64,000 nt of DNA from contig DGAG01000012.1 in the NCBI GenBank assembly GCA_002382325.1, positions 1-64,000 of the forward strand, read 5' to 3'. Shown here one piece after another: positions 17,547-27,538 of this stretch (its first letter is position 1; each line of letters begins with the position of its first letter). The position numbers and the translations under genes were made by a program. Source of the stretch: Epsilonproteobacteria bacterium UBA4036. GTDB taxonomy: Bacteria; Campylobacterota; Campylobacteria; Campylobacterales; Arcobacteraceae. The notes beneath the pieces were generated by a model, which saw nothing but the letters and a program-made list of their open reading frames with translations, was not told the DNA's origin and searched no databases.

Positions 17547-19274
17547 TTATCCTTTGTTGATTAATGTTTCTAAATATGACGCCGCTTTTGAAAGCTCAAT
17601 TTCTGTTTTTTCCAGTGTTCTTCTGTCCACAATTTCAACTCGATTTTCACTGAGTTTTTTCCCCACAATTATAGCATACGGAAATCCAATCAGTTCAAAA
17701 TCTTTCATCTTAAAACCAAAACGAGCCGATGCTCTGTCGTCTAAAAGGGTTTCAATTTTTTTGCTTTTAAGTTCATTATAAAGTTTTTCACCGGCAGTTA
17801 ACTCTTCTTCATTTTTGGCATTTGATACAATAATATCCACCATAAAAGGGGCGGTTGCTTTTGTCCAAATACACCCTTTATCATCATGGTGTTGTTCAAT
17901 CACAGCAGCCACCAATCTTGAAACACCAATTCCATAACAGCCCATAATAAAGGGTTTGGCTTTGCCATTTTCATCCAAGAAATTGGCATTCATTGCAGCA
18001 GAATATTTTGTTCCCAATTGAAAAATATGCCCTGCTTCAATTCCTTTGGTGTAGGAAAGTTTTCCCCCACAACACGCACATGTATCTCCTTCTTGAACGG
18101 CAACCAAATCAAAATAGTTTGCCTCTTTTAAAGAAGATAAATCACTGTTAATCAGATGATAATTTTCTTCATTGGCACCACATACCAAGCCTTGTTCATC
18201 TTTGATTTCTTGATCAATAACATAAGTAACATTCTTTGGCAAATTAAAAGGGCCCACATACCCTGCACATAATCCCGCTTGGGCAATCTCTTCTTCTGAA
18301 ATATCAATCAACTCTAAAGCATCCACACTGTTACACGCTTTGGTTGTTTCAAGTTCATCATCGCCTCGAATAAAAAAGATAACCACTCTGTTTGTATTTT
18401 CATAAATGGCTTTTTTAATAACGGCTTTAATGGTTTGTGCTTTAGAAACACTTAAAAAATTACTCACTTCTTCAATGGTTTTAAACCCAACGGTTTGAAC
18501 TTTTTCCGTTTTTACAGAAAGTTCTGTGTTTTCATACCACGCATTAAAATGTCTTTTTTTACGCACAGCCGCTTCAATATTCGCCCCATATTCACAGGAA
18601 TCACATACTACAATCGTGTCTTCTCCACTGTTAGCTAAGACATGAAACTCTTTAGAGCCACTTCCTCCAATGGCTCCACTGTCAGCAGCTACAACTCTAA
18701 AATTTAAGCCCAATTGAGTATAGATTTTTCGATACGTTTCTTCCATAAGATTAAATTCACGTACCAAATCCTCTTCATTGGCATGAAAAGAGTAACCGTC
18801 TTTCATTAAAAACTCTCGACCTCTCATAAGTCCAAATCGTGGTCGTGCTTCATCTCGAAACTTGGTATTAATTTGATACAAATGTACCGGTAACTCTTTG
18901 TAAGAAGTAATCCTGTTTTTGACCATATTAACAACCGATTCTTCATTGGTTGGACTTAAAACAAATTCACTGTTTTTTCTGTCTTTAAATCGCAACATCT
19001 CATGACCCATGGTATTTGCTCGACCTGATTCTTCCCATAACGACAAAGGCGTTACAAAACCAAATTGCACCTCATTGGCACCGGCATCGTCCATGGCATT
19101 TTTAACAATGGTTCTGATTTTGTCTAAAACAATTTTTCCTAACGGCATAAAGTCGTAAATTCCCGCACCCGTTTGAGCAATAAACCCTGCTCTAACAAGG
19201 TATTGATGTGACGGTAAAGTGGCATCGTTGGGAGTCTCTTTGGTCGTGGGTATAAACAGTTTACTGAATTTCAT
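17547..19274 (-). CDS. proS: Prolyl-tRNA synthetase
   Basis: 575 residues of the bacterial-type ProRS. Class II motif 2 is in KFRDEARPRFGLMRGREFLMKDGYSF. An inserted YbaK-like editing domain (about 230-390) deacylates mischarged Ala-tRNA(Pro). Motif 3 is GCYGIGVSRLVAAVIEQ, and an anticodon-binding domain closes the protein. A CAC-C pair in the insert (CACCGGKL) is seen. It is a cytosolic essential enzyme, cotranscribed with hemA 12 bp upstream. Confidence 0.97.
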   Translation of the reverse strand: MKFSKLFIPTTKETPNDATLPSHQYLVRAGFIAQTGAGIYDFMPLGKIVLDKIRTIVKNAMDDAGANEVQFGFVTPLSLWEESGRANTMGHEMLRFKDRKNSEFVLSPTNEESVVNMVKNRITSYKELPVHLYQINTKFRDEARPRFGLMRGREFLMKDGYSFHANEEDLVREFNLMEETYRKIYTQLGLNFRVVAADSGAIGGSGSKEFHVLANSGEDTIVVCDSCEYGANIEAAVRKKRHFNAWYENTELSVKTEKVQTVGFKTIEEVSNFLSVSKAQTIKAVIKKAIYENTNRVVIFFIRGDDELETTKACNSVDALELIDISEEEIAQAGLCAGYVGPFNLPKNVTYVIDQEIKDEQGLVCGANEENYHLINSDLSSLKEANYFDLVAVQEGDTCACCGGKLSYTKGIEAGHIFQLGTKYSAAMNANFLDENGKAKPFIMGCYGIGVSRLVAAVIEQHHDDKGCIWTKATAPFMVDIIVSNAKNEEELTAGEKLYNELKSKKIETLLDDRASARFGFKMKDFELIGFPYAIIVGKKLSENRVEIVDRRTLEKTEIELSKAASYLETLINKG

Positions 19275-19285
19275 AAAACAATTTC

Positions 19286-20581
19286 CTAAGTATTAAATTT
19301 AATGGCATGTTCGCATTGGTGCAAAACATTGGAGTCATTTTGTAAGCCAAACACCGCTTGAATGGAGCCTAAAACCACATCACACTCTGATTTTTTGGCA
19401 ATATCTTTGAGTTGAATGGTGGGTTGATGTAAAAACTCATTTAAAACCGTTTGGCACAATTTTTTAATGTTTTCTTCGTTTGAACCATCTACAAAGCCTT
19501 TGGCGATGGCTAAAGCAACACGTTTTTCAATCACATCATTGGCTTTTATATAGAGATTTTTCACCACCGGTTCAATCTCTAAAGATTTTAACCAATCAAA
19601 AAACTCACTGCTTTGCTGATTCACAATCAAATAGGCTTGTTTGGCTTTTTGTGCCCGTAAACTCATATTTTCATTGACAATATCTTGTAAATCATCCACC
19701 GCAAAAATTTGCAAATGAGGACTTTTTATTTCATCAATATCTCGAGGCACGGCAATGTCAAACCAATATCGGTTGAAATCACACTCTTGCACCATATTTT
19801 GTTTAATAATGGGATAAGGGGCAGAAGTGGCACTGATTAAAATGGGCAATTGATTTAAAAGTTGGTTAATGTTTTCATAGGGTTGTACATCAATGGGTTT
19901 TTCAAATGTACTTGCAAGCAGTTTGGCTTTTTTAAGATTTCGACTGACTAACACCACATCAAATCCTGAAGCCAACAGATGTTTTACAGTCAGTTCACTC
20001 ATTTCACCCGCACCCACAACTAAGGCTTTAACCCCTTCATTATTGGGAATTAGACTTTTGGCTTTTGCAACAGCCGTGCTGGCAACAGAAACAGAACCTG
20101 TCCCTAAACTCGTAGCTGTTCGTACACTTGCCGCACATTTAAACGCATAAGTCATCGCTCGTGTTATGCCTTGAGAACAGTACCCTTTGGCTAAAGAGAG
20201 ACGATAGGCATCTTTTAATTGCCCTACAATTTGTGTTTCACCAATGACCAAAGAGTCTAAGGCTGATGCTACTGTAAAAAGGTGATGAATCGCCCCTGAA
20301 GTTTCATAAATATTGGCTCGTAAGCTTAAATCTTCATAATCCAGTTCCGAATATTTTGCCAACGTTTTTAAAATAATCTCTTTGGCTTTTTCAATGTCAT
20401 TCACCGTGGTAATGATTTCAACCCGATTACAGGTTGATAAAAGTACAGCTTCTTTGATGATGGCGTTATCCAAAATCGTTTTTAAAAAAGTTTCTCTGGC
20501 ATTGTCATCTGAGAATGCTAACTTTTCACGCGTATGGATATCGGTATTTTTATGGGTAAAGCTTATACTCAAGTAACTCAT
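19286..20581 (-). CDS. hemA: Glutamyl-tRNA reductase
   Basis: 431 residues. The catalytic Cys lies in LLSTCNRVEI, the glutamyl-tRNA site follows (VIGETQIVGQLKDAY) and the NADPH-binding domain has VVGAGEMSELTVKHL. It makes glutamate-1-semialdehyde, the first step to all tetrapyrroles, and so feeds the siroheme, heme and heme d1 needed by the denitrification genes further right. It lies in a compact operon with the polyprenyl synthase and proS. Confidence 0.97.
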   Translation of the reverse strand: MSYLSISFTHKNTDIHTREKLAFSDDNARETFLKTILDNAIIKEAVLLSTCNRVEIITTVNDIEKAKEIILKTLAKYSELDYEDLSLRANIYETSGAIHHLFTVASALDSLVIGETQIVGQLKDAYRLSLAKGYCSQGITRAMTYAFKCAASVRTATSLGTGSVSVASTAVAKAKSLIPNNEGVKALVVGAGEMSELTVKHLLASGFDVVLVSRNLKKAKLLASTFEKPIDVQPYENINQLLNQLPILISATSAPYPIIKQNMVQECDFNRYWFDIAVPRDIDEIKSPHLQIFAVDDLQDIVNENMSLRAQKAKQAYLIVNQQSSEFFDWLKSLEIEPVVKNLYIKANDVIEKRVALAIAKGFVDGSNEENIKKLCQTVLNEFLHQPTIQLKDIAKKSECDVVLGSIQAVFGLQNDSNVLHQCEHAIKFNT

Positions 20582-20583
20582 TT

Positions 20584-21486
20584 TTAAAACTCTCTTTCTA
20601 TCATCGCTTTCATAATCATCACAAGGTCAAGAGTATTTTCATCTTTCAACGCTTCTATGGCTTCATTGCCAAGGGTTTTAGCTTGTAATATGGCATCTTG
20701 CAACGCATGAGTTGTGTTCATTTGCTCTTTTATCCAAGCGATTTCTTCTTGACGTAATGATTTTTTATACATCGATTCTAATTTTTGTTTATCTTCAATT
20801 CGTTGGTGTAAAAATAAGTAAGGAATGGTTACTTTGCCTTCAACAAAATCAAGCATGGCGGGTTTTCCTAATGTACTTGAATCTTGAGTAATATCTAAAA
20901 TGTCGTCAATCATCTGGAAAGCCAATCCCAGATTTTTTCCGTATAAGGCATATTTTTCTTCATCTTTAGAGGCTAAAATAGCTGCCGCACGAGCAGAAGC
21001 TTCAATCAAAGAAGCCGTTTTTTTATAAATCATATCCAAATATAAATCATAATTGCTGTTAAATTTTTGAGTTAAATCCACATCCAACATCTCACCAATA
21101 CTTAAAAGTGTAACCGCATGAGAAACCGTATGGGCAATACGTTTATCCATTTGTGAAAGTTCCGTAAATGCTTTTGAGTACAAGATATCACCAAACATAA
21201 TGGCCGTTTTATTGTCAAACAAAGCATTTACTGAAGGTTTTCCCCTTCGTGTGTCCGATTCATCAATCACATCATCGTGCAATAACGATGCCGCATGAAT
21301 CATCTCAACAATGGCACACAACTTTATGGCTTCTTCATTGATTCCTGCGATTTTCAAAATTAACTTACTTCGTAACATTTTTCCTGTTGCAAGCAACTCC
21401 AAAAGTGTCAATGATTTGGCATCATTGCACTCTTGAACAAATGTTTTGATTTGGTTTTTAACTAAACTTAACTCTTCCACGCCCAA
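20584..21486 (-). CDS. ispB: Polyprenyl diphosphate synthase
   Basis: 300 residues with both Asp-rich motifs of trans-prenyltransferases: LLHDDVIDESDTRRGKP and FQMIDDILDITQD. These enzymes build the C35-C40 side chain of respiratory quinones, which in Campylobacterota is menaquinone or methylmenaquinone. Chain length cannot be read with certainty, so the ispB symbol is by homology to octaprenyl synthases. It is three bases from hemA and from the DUF2018 gene. Confidence 0.88.
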   Translation of the reverse strand: MGVEELSLVKNQIKTFVQECNDAKSLTLLELLATGKMLRSKLILKIAGINEEAIKLCAIVEMIHAASLLHDDVIDESDTRRGKPSVNALFDNKTAIMFGDILYSKAFTELSQMDKRIAHTVSHAVTLLSIGEMLDVDLTQKFNSNYDLYLDMIYKKTASLIEASARAAAILASKDEEKYALYGKNLGLAFQMIDDILDITQDSSTLGKPAMLDFVEGKVTIPYLFLHQRIEDKQKLESMYKKSLRQEEIAWIKEQMNTTHALQDAILQAKTLGNEAIEALKDENTLDLVMIMKAMIEREF

Positions 21487-21488
21487 CC

Positions 21489-21791
21489 TTATGAATCTAA
21501 TCTACAAATAATTTCACCCGTAAACTCAACATAAAGTCCTTTTTTCATACGAGCCACCTCATCGGCGTTTTCGTAAGTGTATTGAGCAATGTGTTTATTA
21601 ATATCATACTCTTCACCTTGTCCTTGTGAAAGCATTAACTCCATAGCGGCATATCGTTCTATGATTTTATCCATCTCATCTTCAACCACATCGGCACTTG
21701 CTTGTCGTGTTATATCAAAAAATTTTGACTTAGGACTTCCCATAAAAATGTCATCTTCATCTTCTGTAAACCAATCTTTCATGTAACTCAT
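21489..21791 (-). CDS. DUF2018-family small protein (HP0242-like)
   Basis: 100 residues, acidic and helical, with no membrane segment. The pattern of a GSPKSKFFDI start, a central VVEDEMDKIIERYAAMELML helix and a C-terminal helix fits DUF2018, a family restricted to Campylobacterota. Its Helicobacter member HP0242 is known for a knotted dimer. The molecular role is unknown. It is the first gene of the run with ispB, hemA and proS. Confidence 0.72.
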   Translation of the reverse strand: MSYMKDWFTEDEDDIFMGSPKSKFFDITRQASADVVEDEMDKIIERYAAMELMLSQGQGEEYDINKHIAQYTYENADEVARMKKGLYVEFTGEIICRLDS

Positions 21792-21856
21792 TTTCTACCC
21801 TTTTTTTATACCATATGAAGCATATCACTATTTAAAATGTTTTGCCTTGATTTTAA

Positions 21857-23149
21857 TTAATTTTCCAATCGAACACGTACGGATTTGGCATGGGCACTTA
21901 ACCCTTCTGTGTCTGCCAATAACGCACACGCTTCACCCAATTCTTGAATGGCTTCATGAGAAAAACTAATGATTGAACTCTTTTTCAAAAAGTTTTCTAC
22001 ATTCAAAGGACTATAAAATTTTGCGGTACTGCCCGTTGGCAAGGTATGATTGGGGCCAGCCATATAATCCCCAATGGGTTCAGGGGTGTTTTGTCCTAAG
22101 AAAATAGCACCTGCGTGTTTGATTTTTGCCAAAAGTTCAAACGGATTGTGTGTCATAACTTCTAAATGTTCTGGTGCAATTTCATTCATTAATTCAATGG
22201 CTTCATCCATTGACCTTGCCACAATAATTGCTCCTCTCTCATCGATTGATTTTTGGGCAATGGCTTTTCGACTTAAAGTTTTTAAATATTCATCCACTTC
22301 AATGCTGGTTTGTTTTGCAATCTCTTCACACGTTGTAATCATAATAGAACTTGCCATTTCATCGTGTTCTGCTTGTGAAAGTAAATCAATGGCTAAATAT
22401 TTAGCATTGGCACTGCCATCACTTAAAATTCCAATTTCACTGGGACCTGCAATCATATCAATATGCACTTCTCCAAAAACCAATTTTTTCGCCGTTGCCA
22501 CAAAAATATTGCCAGGGCCTGTAATCACATCCACTTTAGGAATGGTTTGCGTCCCATATGCCATAGCAGCAATGGCACTGGCACCTCCCACTTTATAGGC
22601 TTTTGTAATTCCACACAAATGACACGCCGCTAAAAGCAATTCGTTGGGTTCATTGTTAGGAGTGGGCGTACAAACAACAATCTCTTCAACCCCTGCAACA
22701 ATGGCAGGAATGGCATTCATCAATAAACTGCTTGGATACGCTGCTTTTCCACCAGGGATATACAATCCCGCACGATCAACAGCAGTAACCTTTTGCCCTA
22801 AAATCGTACCGTTTTTTTCAAAATCCATCCAAGATTTTGGCAGTTGTTTTTCATGGTAGGCTTTAATTCGGTCATACGCCAAATGCAAAGCACTTCTAAG
22901 ATTTGTATCCAATTTATCGTACGCTTCTTTCATCGCACTTGGTTTAATTTGTAAATCTTCATCACTTTTGACAACCCATTTATCAAACTTTTCTATGTGT
23001 GTTTTAAGGGCTTCATTTTTATGTTCAATAATTTCATCAATAATTTGAGTTACGATACTTGAAACTTCTTTGATATCGGTTTTAGCTCTGCTTAAAATTT
23101 GTTCAAATTCTGCTTTAAAATTAGCATCATTGGTATTAATTATTTTCAT
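21857..23149 (-). CDS. hisD: Histidinol dehydrogenase
   Basis: 430 residues of normal length. It shows AGLYIPGGKAAYPSS, the VDVITGPGNIFVATAKK signature, IDMIAGPSEIGIL, and the zinc-binding Gln/His of LLSQAEHDE plus AGPNHTLPT near the C-terminus. It oxidises L-histidinol to histidine in two NAD+-dependent steps. It is followed by aroK 9 bp upstream in the same direction and is not with other his genes here. Confidence 0.97.
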   Translation of the reverse strand: MKIINTNDANFKAEFEQILSRAKTDIKEVSSIVTQIIDEIIEHKNEALKTHIEKFDKWVVKSDEDLQIKPSAMKEAYDKLDTNLRSALHLAYDRIKAYHEKQLPKSWMDFEKNGTILGQKVTAVDRAGLYIPGGKAAYPSSLLMNAIPAIVAGVEEIVVCTPTPNNEPNELLLAACHLCGITKAYKVGGASAIAAMAYGTQTIPKVDVITGPGNIFVATAKKLVFGEVHIDMIAGPSEIGILSDGSANAKYLAIDLLSQAEHDEMASSIMITTCEEIAKQTSIEVDEYLKTLSRKAIAQKSIDERGAIIVARSMDEAIELMNEIAPEHLEVMTHNPFELLAKIKHAGAIFLGQNTPEPIGDYMAGPNHTLPTGSTAKFYSPLNVENFLKKSSIISFSHEAIQELGEACALLADTEGLSAHAKSVRVRLEN

Positions 23150-23158
23150 AAATATCCT

Positions 23159-23671
23159 CTATTTTATCTTTTTTAGTATCTCTTTTACAATGTCATCGGT
23201 TTTTTTATTTTCAACATCAATAACAATATCTGCAACGGCTTCATAACTTGGAACTCTTAATTTAAAGAGTTTTTTGGCTTCTTTTAAATCCTGCAACAAA
23301 GGTCTTTTTTTGAGCTTATTTTTGGCATTAGGGGCACTTTTAATTCGATGAATAATGCCATCAAAAGAGGATTGCAAATAAACAATCGTACCCAGATTTT
23401 TAAAATTGGGTCGTTTAAAAAAACCTCCTCCCACAGAAATAATCGAATTGCTTACACTTTTTTCTATCCAATTCGCACACTCTTGCTCAAGGTTTCTAAA
23501 ATACTCCTCACCCTCTTTTGCAAATATTGTTTTGATGCGTCTGTTTTGTAAACTCTCTATTAAATCATCGGTATCCACAGCAAATCTGCTGGAGTGTTTT
23601 GCTAACGCTCGAGCAACGGTGCCTTTTCCAACACCCATAAAACCCATTAGTATAATATTATCTTTTTTCAT
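23159..23671 (-). CDS. aroK: Shikimate kinase
   Basis: 170 residues. The P-loop is GFMGVGKGTVARAL, with Gly where Ser or Thr is common before the last Thr. It also has the shikimate-binding DTDDLIE, SVGGGFF and the lid Arg/Lys region (KKRPLLQDL). It phosphorylates shikimate in the aromatic amino acid pathway. The GKGT P-loop is a mild variant still able to bind Mg-ATP through the Thr. Confidence 0.93.
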   Translation of the reverse strand: MKKDNIILMGFMGVGKGTVARALAKHSSRFAVDTDDLIESLQNRRIKTIFAKEGEEYFRNLEQECANWIEKSVSNSIISVGGGFFKRPNFKNLGTIVYLQSSFDGIIHRIKSAPNAKNKLKKRPLLQDLKEAKKLFKLRVPSYEAVADIVIDVENKKTDDIVKEILKKIK

Positions 23672-23704
23672 AGGAAAGGATTATATCTAAATTTGTGTAA
23701 AACT

Positions 23705-25723
23705 TTATGAAAGAGGCAAAGTAATCGTAAAAATTGCCCCTGTGTATTGATGATTGTCATACACAAAGGTTTGGTTTTCGACTTCAATTTTACCCTCCAT
23801 ATGGTCTTGAATAATTTGATGGGTCATATAAAGTCCAATACCCGTGCCATTGCTTTTATATTTGGTGGTAAAATAAGGTTCAAAGATTTTTCCTATGACC
23901 TCTTCTTTTATCCCACCGCCATTGTCTTTAATGGTAATAATGGCATGTTGATTTTCTTGATAAATATTCATAAAAATATATTTGTTGTAATTTTTGTTTT
24001 CTAAAGCATCTTTGGCATTATAAAAGATATTTAAAATCGCTTGAATAAACTCATTTTCATAGTTTTGAATACTAAACGTTTCAATTCGTTCAAATACCAC
24101 TTCGATGTTATAAATTTTACACATTCCCTCAAGCAGTTTAAGGTTTTTCTTAATGGATTGCTCAACATTAAAAGGTTTTCTCTCTTTTTCACTTTTAAAG
24201 AAATTTCTAAAATCATCAATGGTTTTAGACAAATGTTGTACGGTATCGTTTAAAACATCCAACTCTTTGATTGCCTCTTCTTCTTTAAACTCTCCAAACT
24301 CTATTTGCAGTTTTAAGCCCGTTGCTGTGGTACTGATGATATTTAAAGGTTGTCGCCATTGGTGCGCAATATTGCCAATCATTTCACCCATGGACGCCAT
24401 TTTGGTTTGTTGTACCAGTAATTTTTCTTTGTTTTTGATTTCACTGATATCAATTAAAACTGAAACTCGCACTTTTTTACCATTTAACATAATATTAGTG
24501 CCTTGAGCAAGAGCAGGAAAAGCTGTACCATCTTTTCGCAGAGCTTTAACTTCATAAGGAAGAGTGTTTTCTTTAAACTTTTTTTGAACATCAACTAACG
24601 ATTGAATATGGGCAAAAGCCGATATACTTAAGCCTTTCATCTCCTCTTTTGAAGCATATCCAAACATTTTAACGGCCACTTCATTGACGTCAACACAAAT
24701 TTTTCCCTCATAAATAAAAACAGCATCAAGCATACAATCATAAATGACTTCAATGCTTTTGAGTGATTTTTCAAGTTTCTTTTTGGTCTTAACCAACTCT
24801 TTATTGATAACTTCTAATTGCAGTGCTTGTTTTTTGACTTTTTGATTGTATTGCTGTAAATTACGGTTTCGATGGATAACCAATGCCATAATAATCAGTA
24901 AAACCACAGCAATTTTAATGGCTAAATCGTAATCGGTTTTTTTGTCGTATGCCACAGAAATCCATTGGTTAAAAATGGCTTGAGACTCTTGTGGCGTCAA
25001 TTGAGCAATGGCTTTTTCAAAAATATCAAAAAGAATTAAATCATCGTTTCTTACCCCAATGCCTAACTCCCAAGTTTCATCAAATTTTCCTGCAATTTTA
25101 AGTTCGCCGATATATTTTTTTTGCAGTTCATACCCAACAGTAGCTAATGTTCCTACAAAACCAAACAGTTCGGCATTGGCAACTTTTTTTAATCCCTCTT
25201 GGATATTTTCAACTTCCACGAGTCGGTTATGAGGAAATTTTCGTTTTAACAATTCAGCAAAGGCATACCCTTTTACAATCCCCAATGTTTGGGTATTAAT
25301 AATATCTTCCACATTAGGAATAAACAACGTATCTAATTTTGTAGCAACCACCAAAGGAAAAGACATATACGGCTTTGTAAAATTCATGTACTCCAAACGA
25401 CTGGGCGTACTCATAGCCAGTGAAAAAATATCACATTTTCTCTCTTGTGCAAAAAGCAAGGACTCTTCCCATGTTTGTGTAGGAACAAGCACAATAGGAA
25501 TACCAAACTTGTTCTGAAATATTGCCATAAAATCCGCTGCCATTCCAATGTGTTTGCCTTTTTCTATTTTTTCATACGGCATCCAATTGGGGTCAACACA
25601 CATTGTAATTGTCTTTTTTTTATTGAGGTATTCTTGATATTCTGAAAAATCATTGCTGTTTTCAGAGGATGTTTTTGCCAGACCCATGACGAAAAAAGCA
25701 AGAAAAAGTATCATGATTTTCAT
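23705..25723 (-). CDS. Hybrid-input sensor histidine kinase: periplasmic SBP3 domain, PAS, kinase
   Basis: 672 residues from the ATG at 25723 (GGTGG upstream; a GTG start at 25738 is possible). A signal-like helix leads a periplasmic solute-binding family 3 domain (about 30-260, TMCVDPNWMPYEK). A membrane helix (about 268-288), a short coiled coil, a PAS domain (about 335-440), the H-box IAHQWRQPLNI and an ATPase domain with NAKDAL, DNGGGI and GTGIGLYM follow. The SBP3 domain suggests it senses a small molecule such as an amino acid directly. No response regulator gene is adjacent. Confidence 0.9.
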   Translation of the reverse strand: MKIMILFLAFFVMGLAKTSSENSNDFSEYQEYLNKKKTITMCVDPNWMPYEKIEKGKHIGMAADFMAIFQNKFGIPIVLVPTQTWEESLLFAQERKCDIFSLAMSTPSRLEYMNFTKPYMSFPLVVATKLDTLFIPNVEDIINTQTLGIVKGYAFAELLKRKFPHNRLVEVENIQEGLKKVANAELFGFVGTLATVGYELQKKYIGELKIAGKFDETWELGIGVRNDDLILFDIFEKAIAQLTPQESQAIFNQWISVAYDKKTDYDLAIKIAVVLLIIMALVIHRNRNLQQYNQKVKKQALQLEVINKELVKTKKKLEKSLKSIEVIYDCMLDAVFIYEGKICVDVNEVAVKMFGYASKEEMKGLSISAFAHIQSLVDVQKKFKENTLPYEVKALRKDGTAFPALAQGTNIMLNGKKVRVSVLIDISEIKNKEKLLVQQTKMASMGEMIGNIAHQWRQPLNIISTTATGLKLQIEFGEFKEEEAIKELDVLNDTVQHLSKTIDDFRNFFKSEKERKPFNVEQSIKKNLKLLEGMCKIYNIEVVFERIETFSIQNYENEFIQAILNIFYNAKDALENKNYNKYIFMNIYQENQHAIITIKDNGGGIKEEVIGKIFEPYFTTKYKSNGTGIGLYMTHQIIQDHMEGKIEVENQTFVYDNHQYTGAIFTITLPLS

Positions 25724-25779
25724 AAACAATACCACCACTAAAAAATAAATTAAATGATTATATCTTTATTTGACTAAAA

Positions 25780-26640
25780 TTAAAAGTAACTTTTACGAGC
25801 ATATCGTTGAAGCATCGTAACATTACCTAAAATCCCACCTTGATGCACGTATAATATTTTCTTATACGGATTGTTGCGTAAATAGTTTTGTAAAACGATA
25901 AAGCCCAAAGGGTCATACAATAAATCAAACTCAATGTGGGTTTGCTCTTTTAAATTTTTATACATGCAGTAAAACTCTTTATACAATTTTCCAAAATGGT
26001 ATTTTTTATCCCTATTTAAAATCGTAGGAAACGTCATTGGCTCTTTTTCTAACAGCTCAAATTGTTTTTTTAAATACGTCTCATCTCCCACACAAGCACA
26101 CGTTAAAACCTTAAAAGGAAGATTTTTTTGTAAAAACAGTGCGGTTGTTCCTGTGCCACTGGGAAGAAATATTTCAAGTTCGTCAAGCCGATGTGTTTGT
26201 GCAAACTCTTCAATCTCCAAAGCCAATTTTTTAATCCCAAACTCTGCTTCTTTAAGCGCTCCCCCTTCTTGTATAAATAGCGTATCTTCCTCAAATTTTT
26301 CAGGCACACATTTGCCTTGAATCAGCCTCATGCCATTGTCCAAAGCATTTTTATAATTTCCCATGGGATTTTGAGCTAAAAAGCCAGAAACATGATCCGT
26401 ATAATAGATAAATTCCCACTTTTTTAATCGGCATAACACACTTAACGAGTACATGGCATTGGATTGATTGGAACCATGACTGATGACTTTTTTTATAGAA
26501 GGAAAATCATGTTCCAAAAAGTACAGAAATTTTCTGGCTTTATTGCCACTAAAATCGTGATGGAGCAAATCATCACGTTTGATAAAAATCTCAAATGTGT
26601 TAAAATTTACTTTTTGGACAGGTGAGTTTATAATTTTCAT
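25780..26640 (-). CDS. PLP-dependent ACC deaminase / D-cysteine desulfhydrase family protein
   Basis: 286 residues. The PLP lysine lies in FSGNKARKF, matching the GNK(T/A)RK motif of the family. SHGSNQSNA binds the cofactor or substrate carboxylate, and a Gly-rich phosphate loop (PSGTGTTALFL) follows. Members either open 1-aminocyclopropane-1-carboxylate or release H2S from D-cysteine; the latter is more likely in a bacterium without plant links, but substrate is not decided by sequence. It is somewhat short for the family. Confidence 0.85.
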   Translation of the reverse strand: MKIINSPVQKVNFNTFEIFIKRDDLLHHDFSGNKARKFLYFLEHDFPSIKKVISHGSNQSNAMYSLSVLCRLKKWEFIYYTDHVSGFLAQNPMGNYKNALDNGMRLIQGKCVPEKFEEDTLFIQEGGALKEAEFGIKKLALEIEEFAQTHRLDELEIFLPSGTGTTALFLQKNLPFKVLTCACVGDETYLKKQFELLEKEPMTFPTILNRDKKYHFGKLYKEFYCMYKNLKEQTHIEFDLLYDPLGFIVLQNYLRNNPYKKILYVHQGGILGNVTMLQRYARKSYF

Positions 26641-26684
26641 AAGAACATTATACTACAATTAGCAAAAATCATTGAGGATGTTTT

Positions 26685-27158
26685 ATGGATTTATTGACCT
26701 ATATTGAAAAAGGTGGGCTAATTGTTTATTTGCTTATTGCCTTAAATATTATTGGATTTACCATTATTATTTGGAAATTCTTAACTCTTCCTCACAAAGA
26801 AAAAATTACCTATAAAATTTTACGAAAACTCAATTTAGCCAAAAATATTGATACTCAAATTGAATACGAAATCAAAAAACTCGAAACTGGACTTAATTTG
26901 ATTAAAAACATTGCATCGGTTGCTCCCTTACTGGGATTGTTAGGAACTGTGGTGGGAGTATTAAAAGCCTTTGAAGCCATAACTGCCAATGGCTTAGGAG
27001 ATCCTACCATCTTTTCAACAGGAATTTCTATTGCACTTATTACTACAATTGCAGGGCTTATTGTTGCTATTCCTCATCATATTTGTTACAACTATTTTAT
27101 TGCCGTATTAGATGAGTTGGAGTTAAAAGCCAAAAAAGAGGCCTCTGAAATTAAATGA
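26685..27158 (+). CDS. exbB: MotA/TolQ/ExbB proton channel protein
   Basis: 157 residues with three membrane helices (about 12-32, 80-100, 120-140) and the conserved APLLGLLGTVVGVLKAF segment between them. ATG 26685 follows TTGAGGATG. With the ExbD-type partner, which overlaps by 4 bp, it uses the proton gradient to energise TonB-dependent outer-membrane uptake. No tonB gene is seen, so TolQ or another use cannot be excluded. Confidence 0.9.
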   Translation: MDLLTYIEKGGLIVYLLIALNIIGFTIIIWKFLTLPHKEKITYKILRKLNLAKNIDTQIEYEIKKLETGLNLIKNIASVAPLLGLLGTVVGVLKAFEAITANGLGDPTIFSTGISIALITTIAGLIVAIPHHICYNYFIAVLDELELKAKKEASEIK

Positions 27159-27535
27159 AACGACGAGAAAAACTCAGTACCGATTTAACCCCATTAGTAG
27201 ATGTTATTTTTATTTTATTAATCTTTTTTATTGTCACTTCTGTCTTTAAAAAAGATGAACTTGCCCTTATTTTGGATCTTCCCAGTTCCAATGCAAAAGA
27301 GTCACAAGTTGAGCAAAAAGAGATTACGATTGAACTGAGTGAAACAAAAATTGCCTACAAAGGCAAAGAGATTGAACTGGATGATTTAAACTTAGCACTT
27401 CGATTGATTAAAAATAGAAATGATGCGATTATTTTAAGAATTGATAAAAATGTTAAATATGAACGCGTAGTTAAACTGTTAGATTTACTTCAAGCACATA
27501 ACTTAAACAATTTGGCACTCATAACCAATGAGTAG
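27155..27535 (+). CDS. exbD: ExbD/TolR biopolymer transport protein
   Basis: 126 residues. One N-terminal helix carries the essential Asp (LTPLVDVIFILLIFFIVTS), followed by a periplasmic ExbD/TolR domain. The Asp is the proton-relay residue of the ExbB-ExbD motor. It overlaps exbB by 4 bp and ends just before a heptad-repeat hairpin shared with the convergent aldolase gene. Confidence 0.92.
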   Translation: MKRREKLSTDLTPLVDVIFILLIFFIVTSVFKKDELALILDLPSSNAKESQVEQKEITIELSETKIAYKGKEIELDDLNLALRLIKNRNDAIILRIDKNVKYERVVKLLDLLQAHNLNNLALITNE

Positions 27536-27538
27536 AGT

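Noticed and set aside
22074..22598. 174-residue reading frame opposite hisD
   Set aside because: Antisense shadow of the conserved histidinol dehydrogenase; no motif or ribosome-binding site.
23159..23671. Possible defect in the aroK P-loop (GKGT)
   Set aside because: The Lys and Thr that bind Mg-ATP are present and the rest of the kinase is intact, so it is a tolerated variant.
25770..25783. TTGAC-TAAA-ATTAA matching the Crp/Fnr-type box
   Set aside because: It lies at the 3' end of the PLP-enzyme gene, no -10 hexamer follows at 22 bp in either direction, and it faces no suitable gene.
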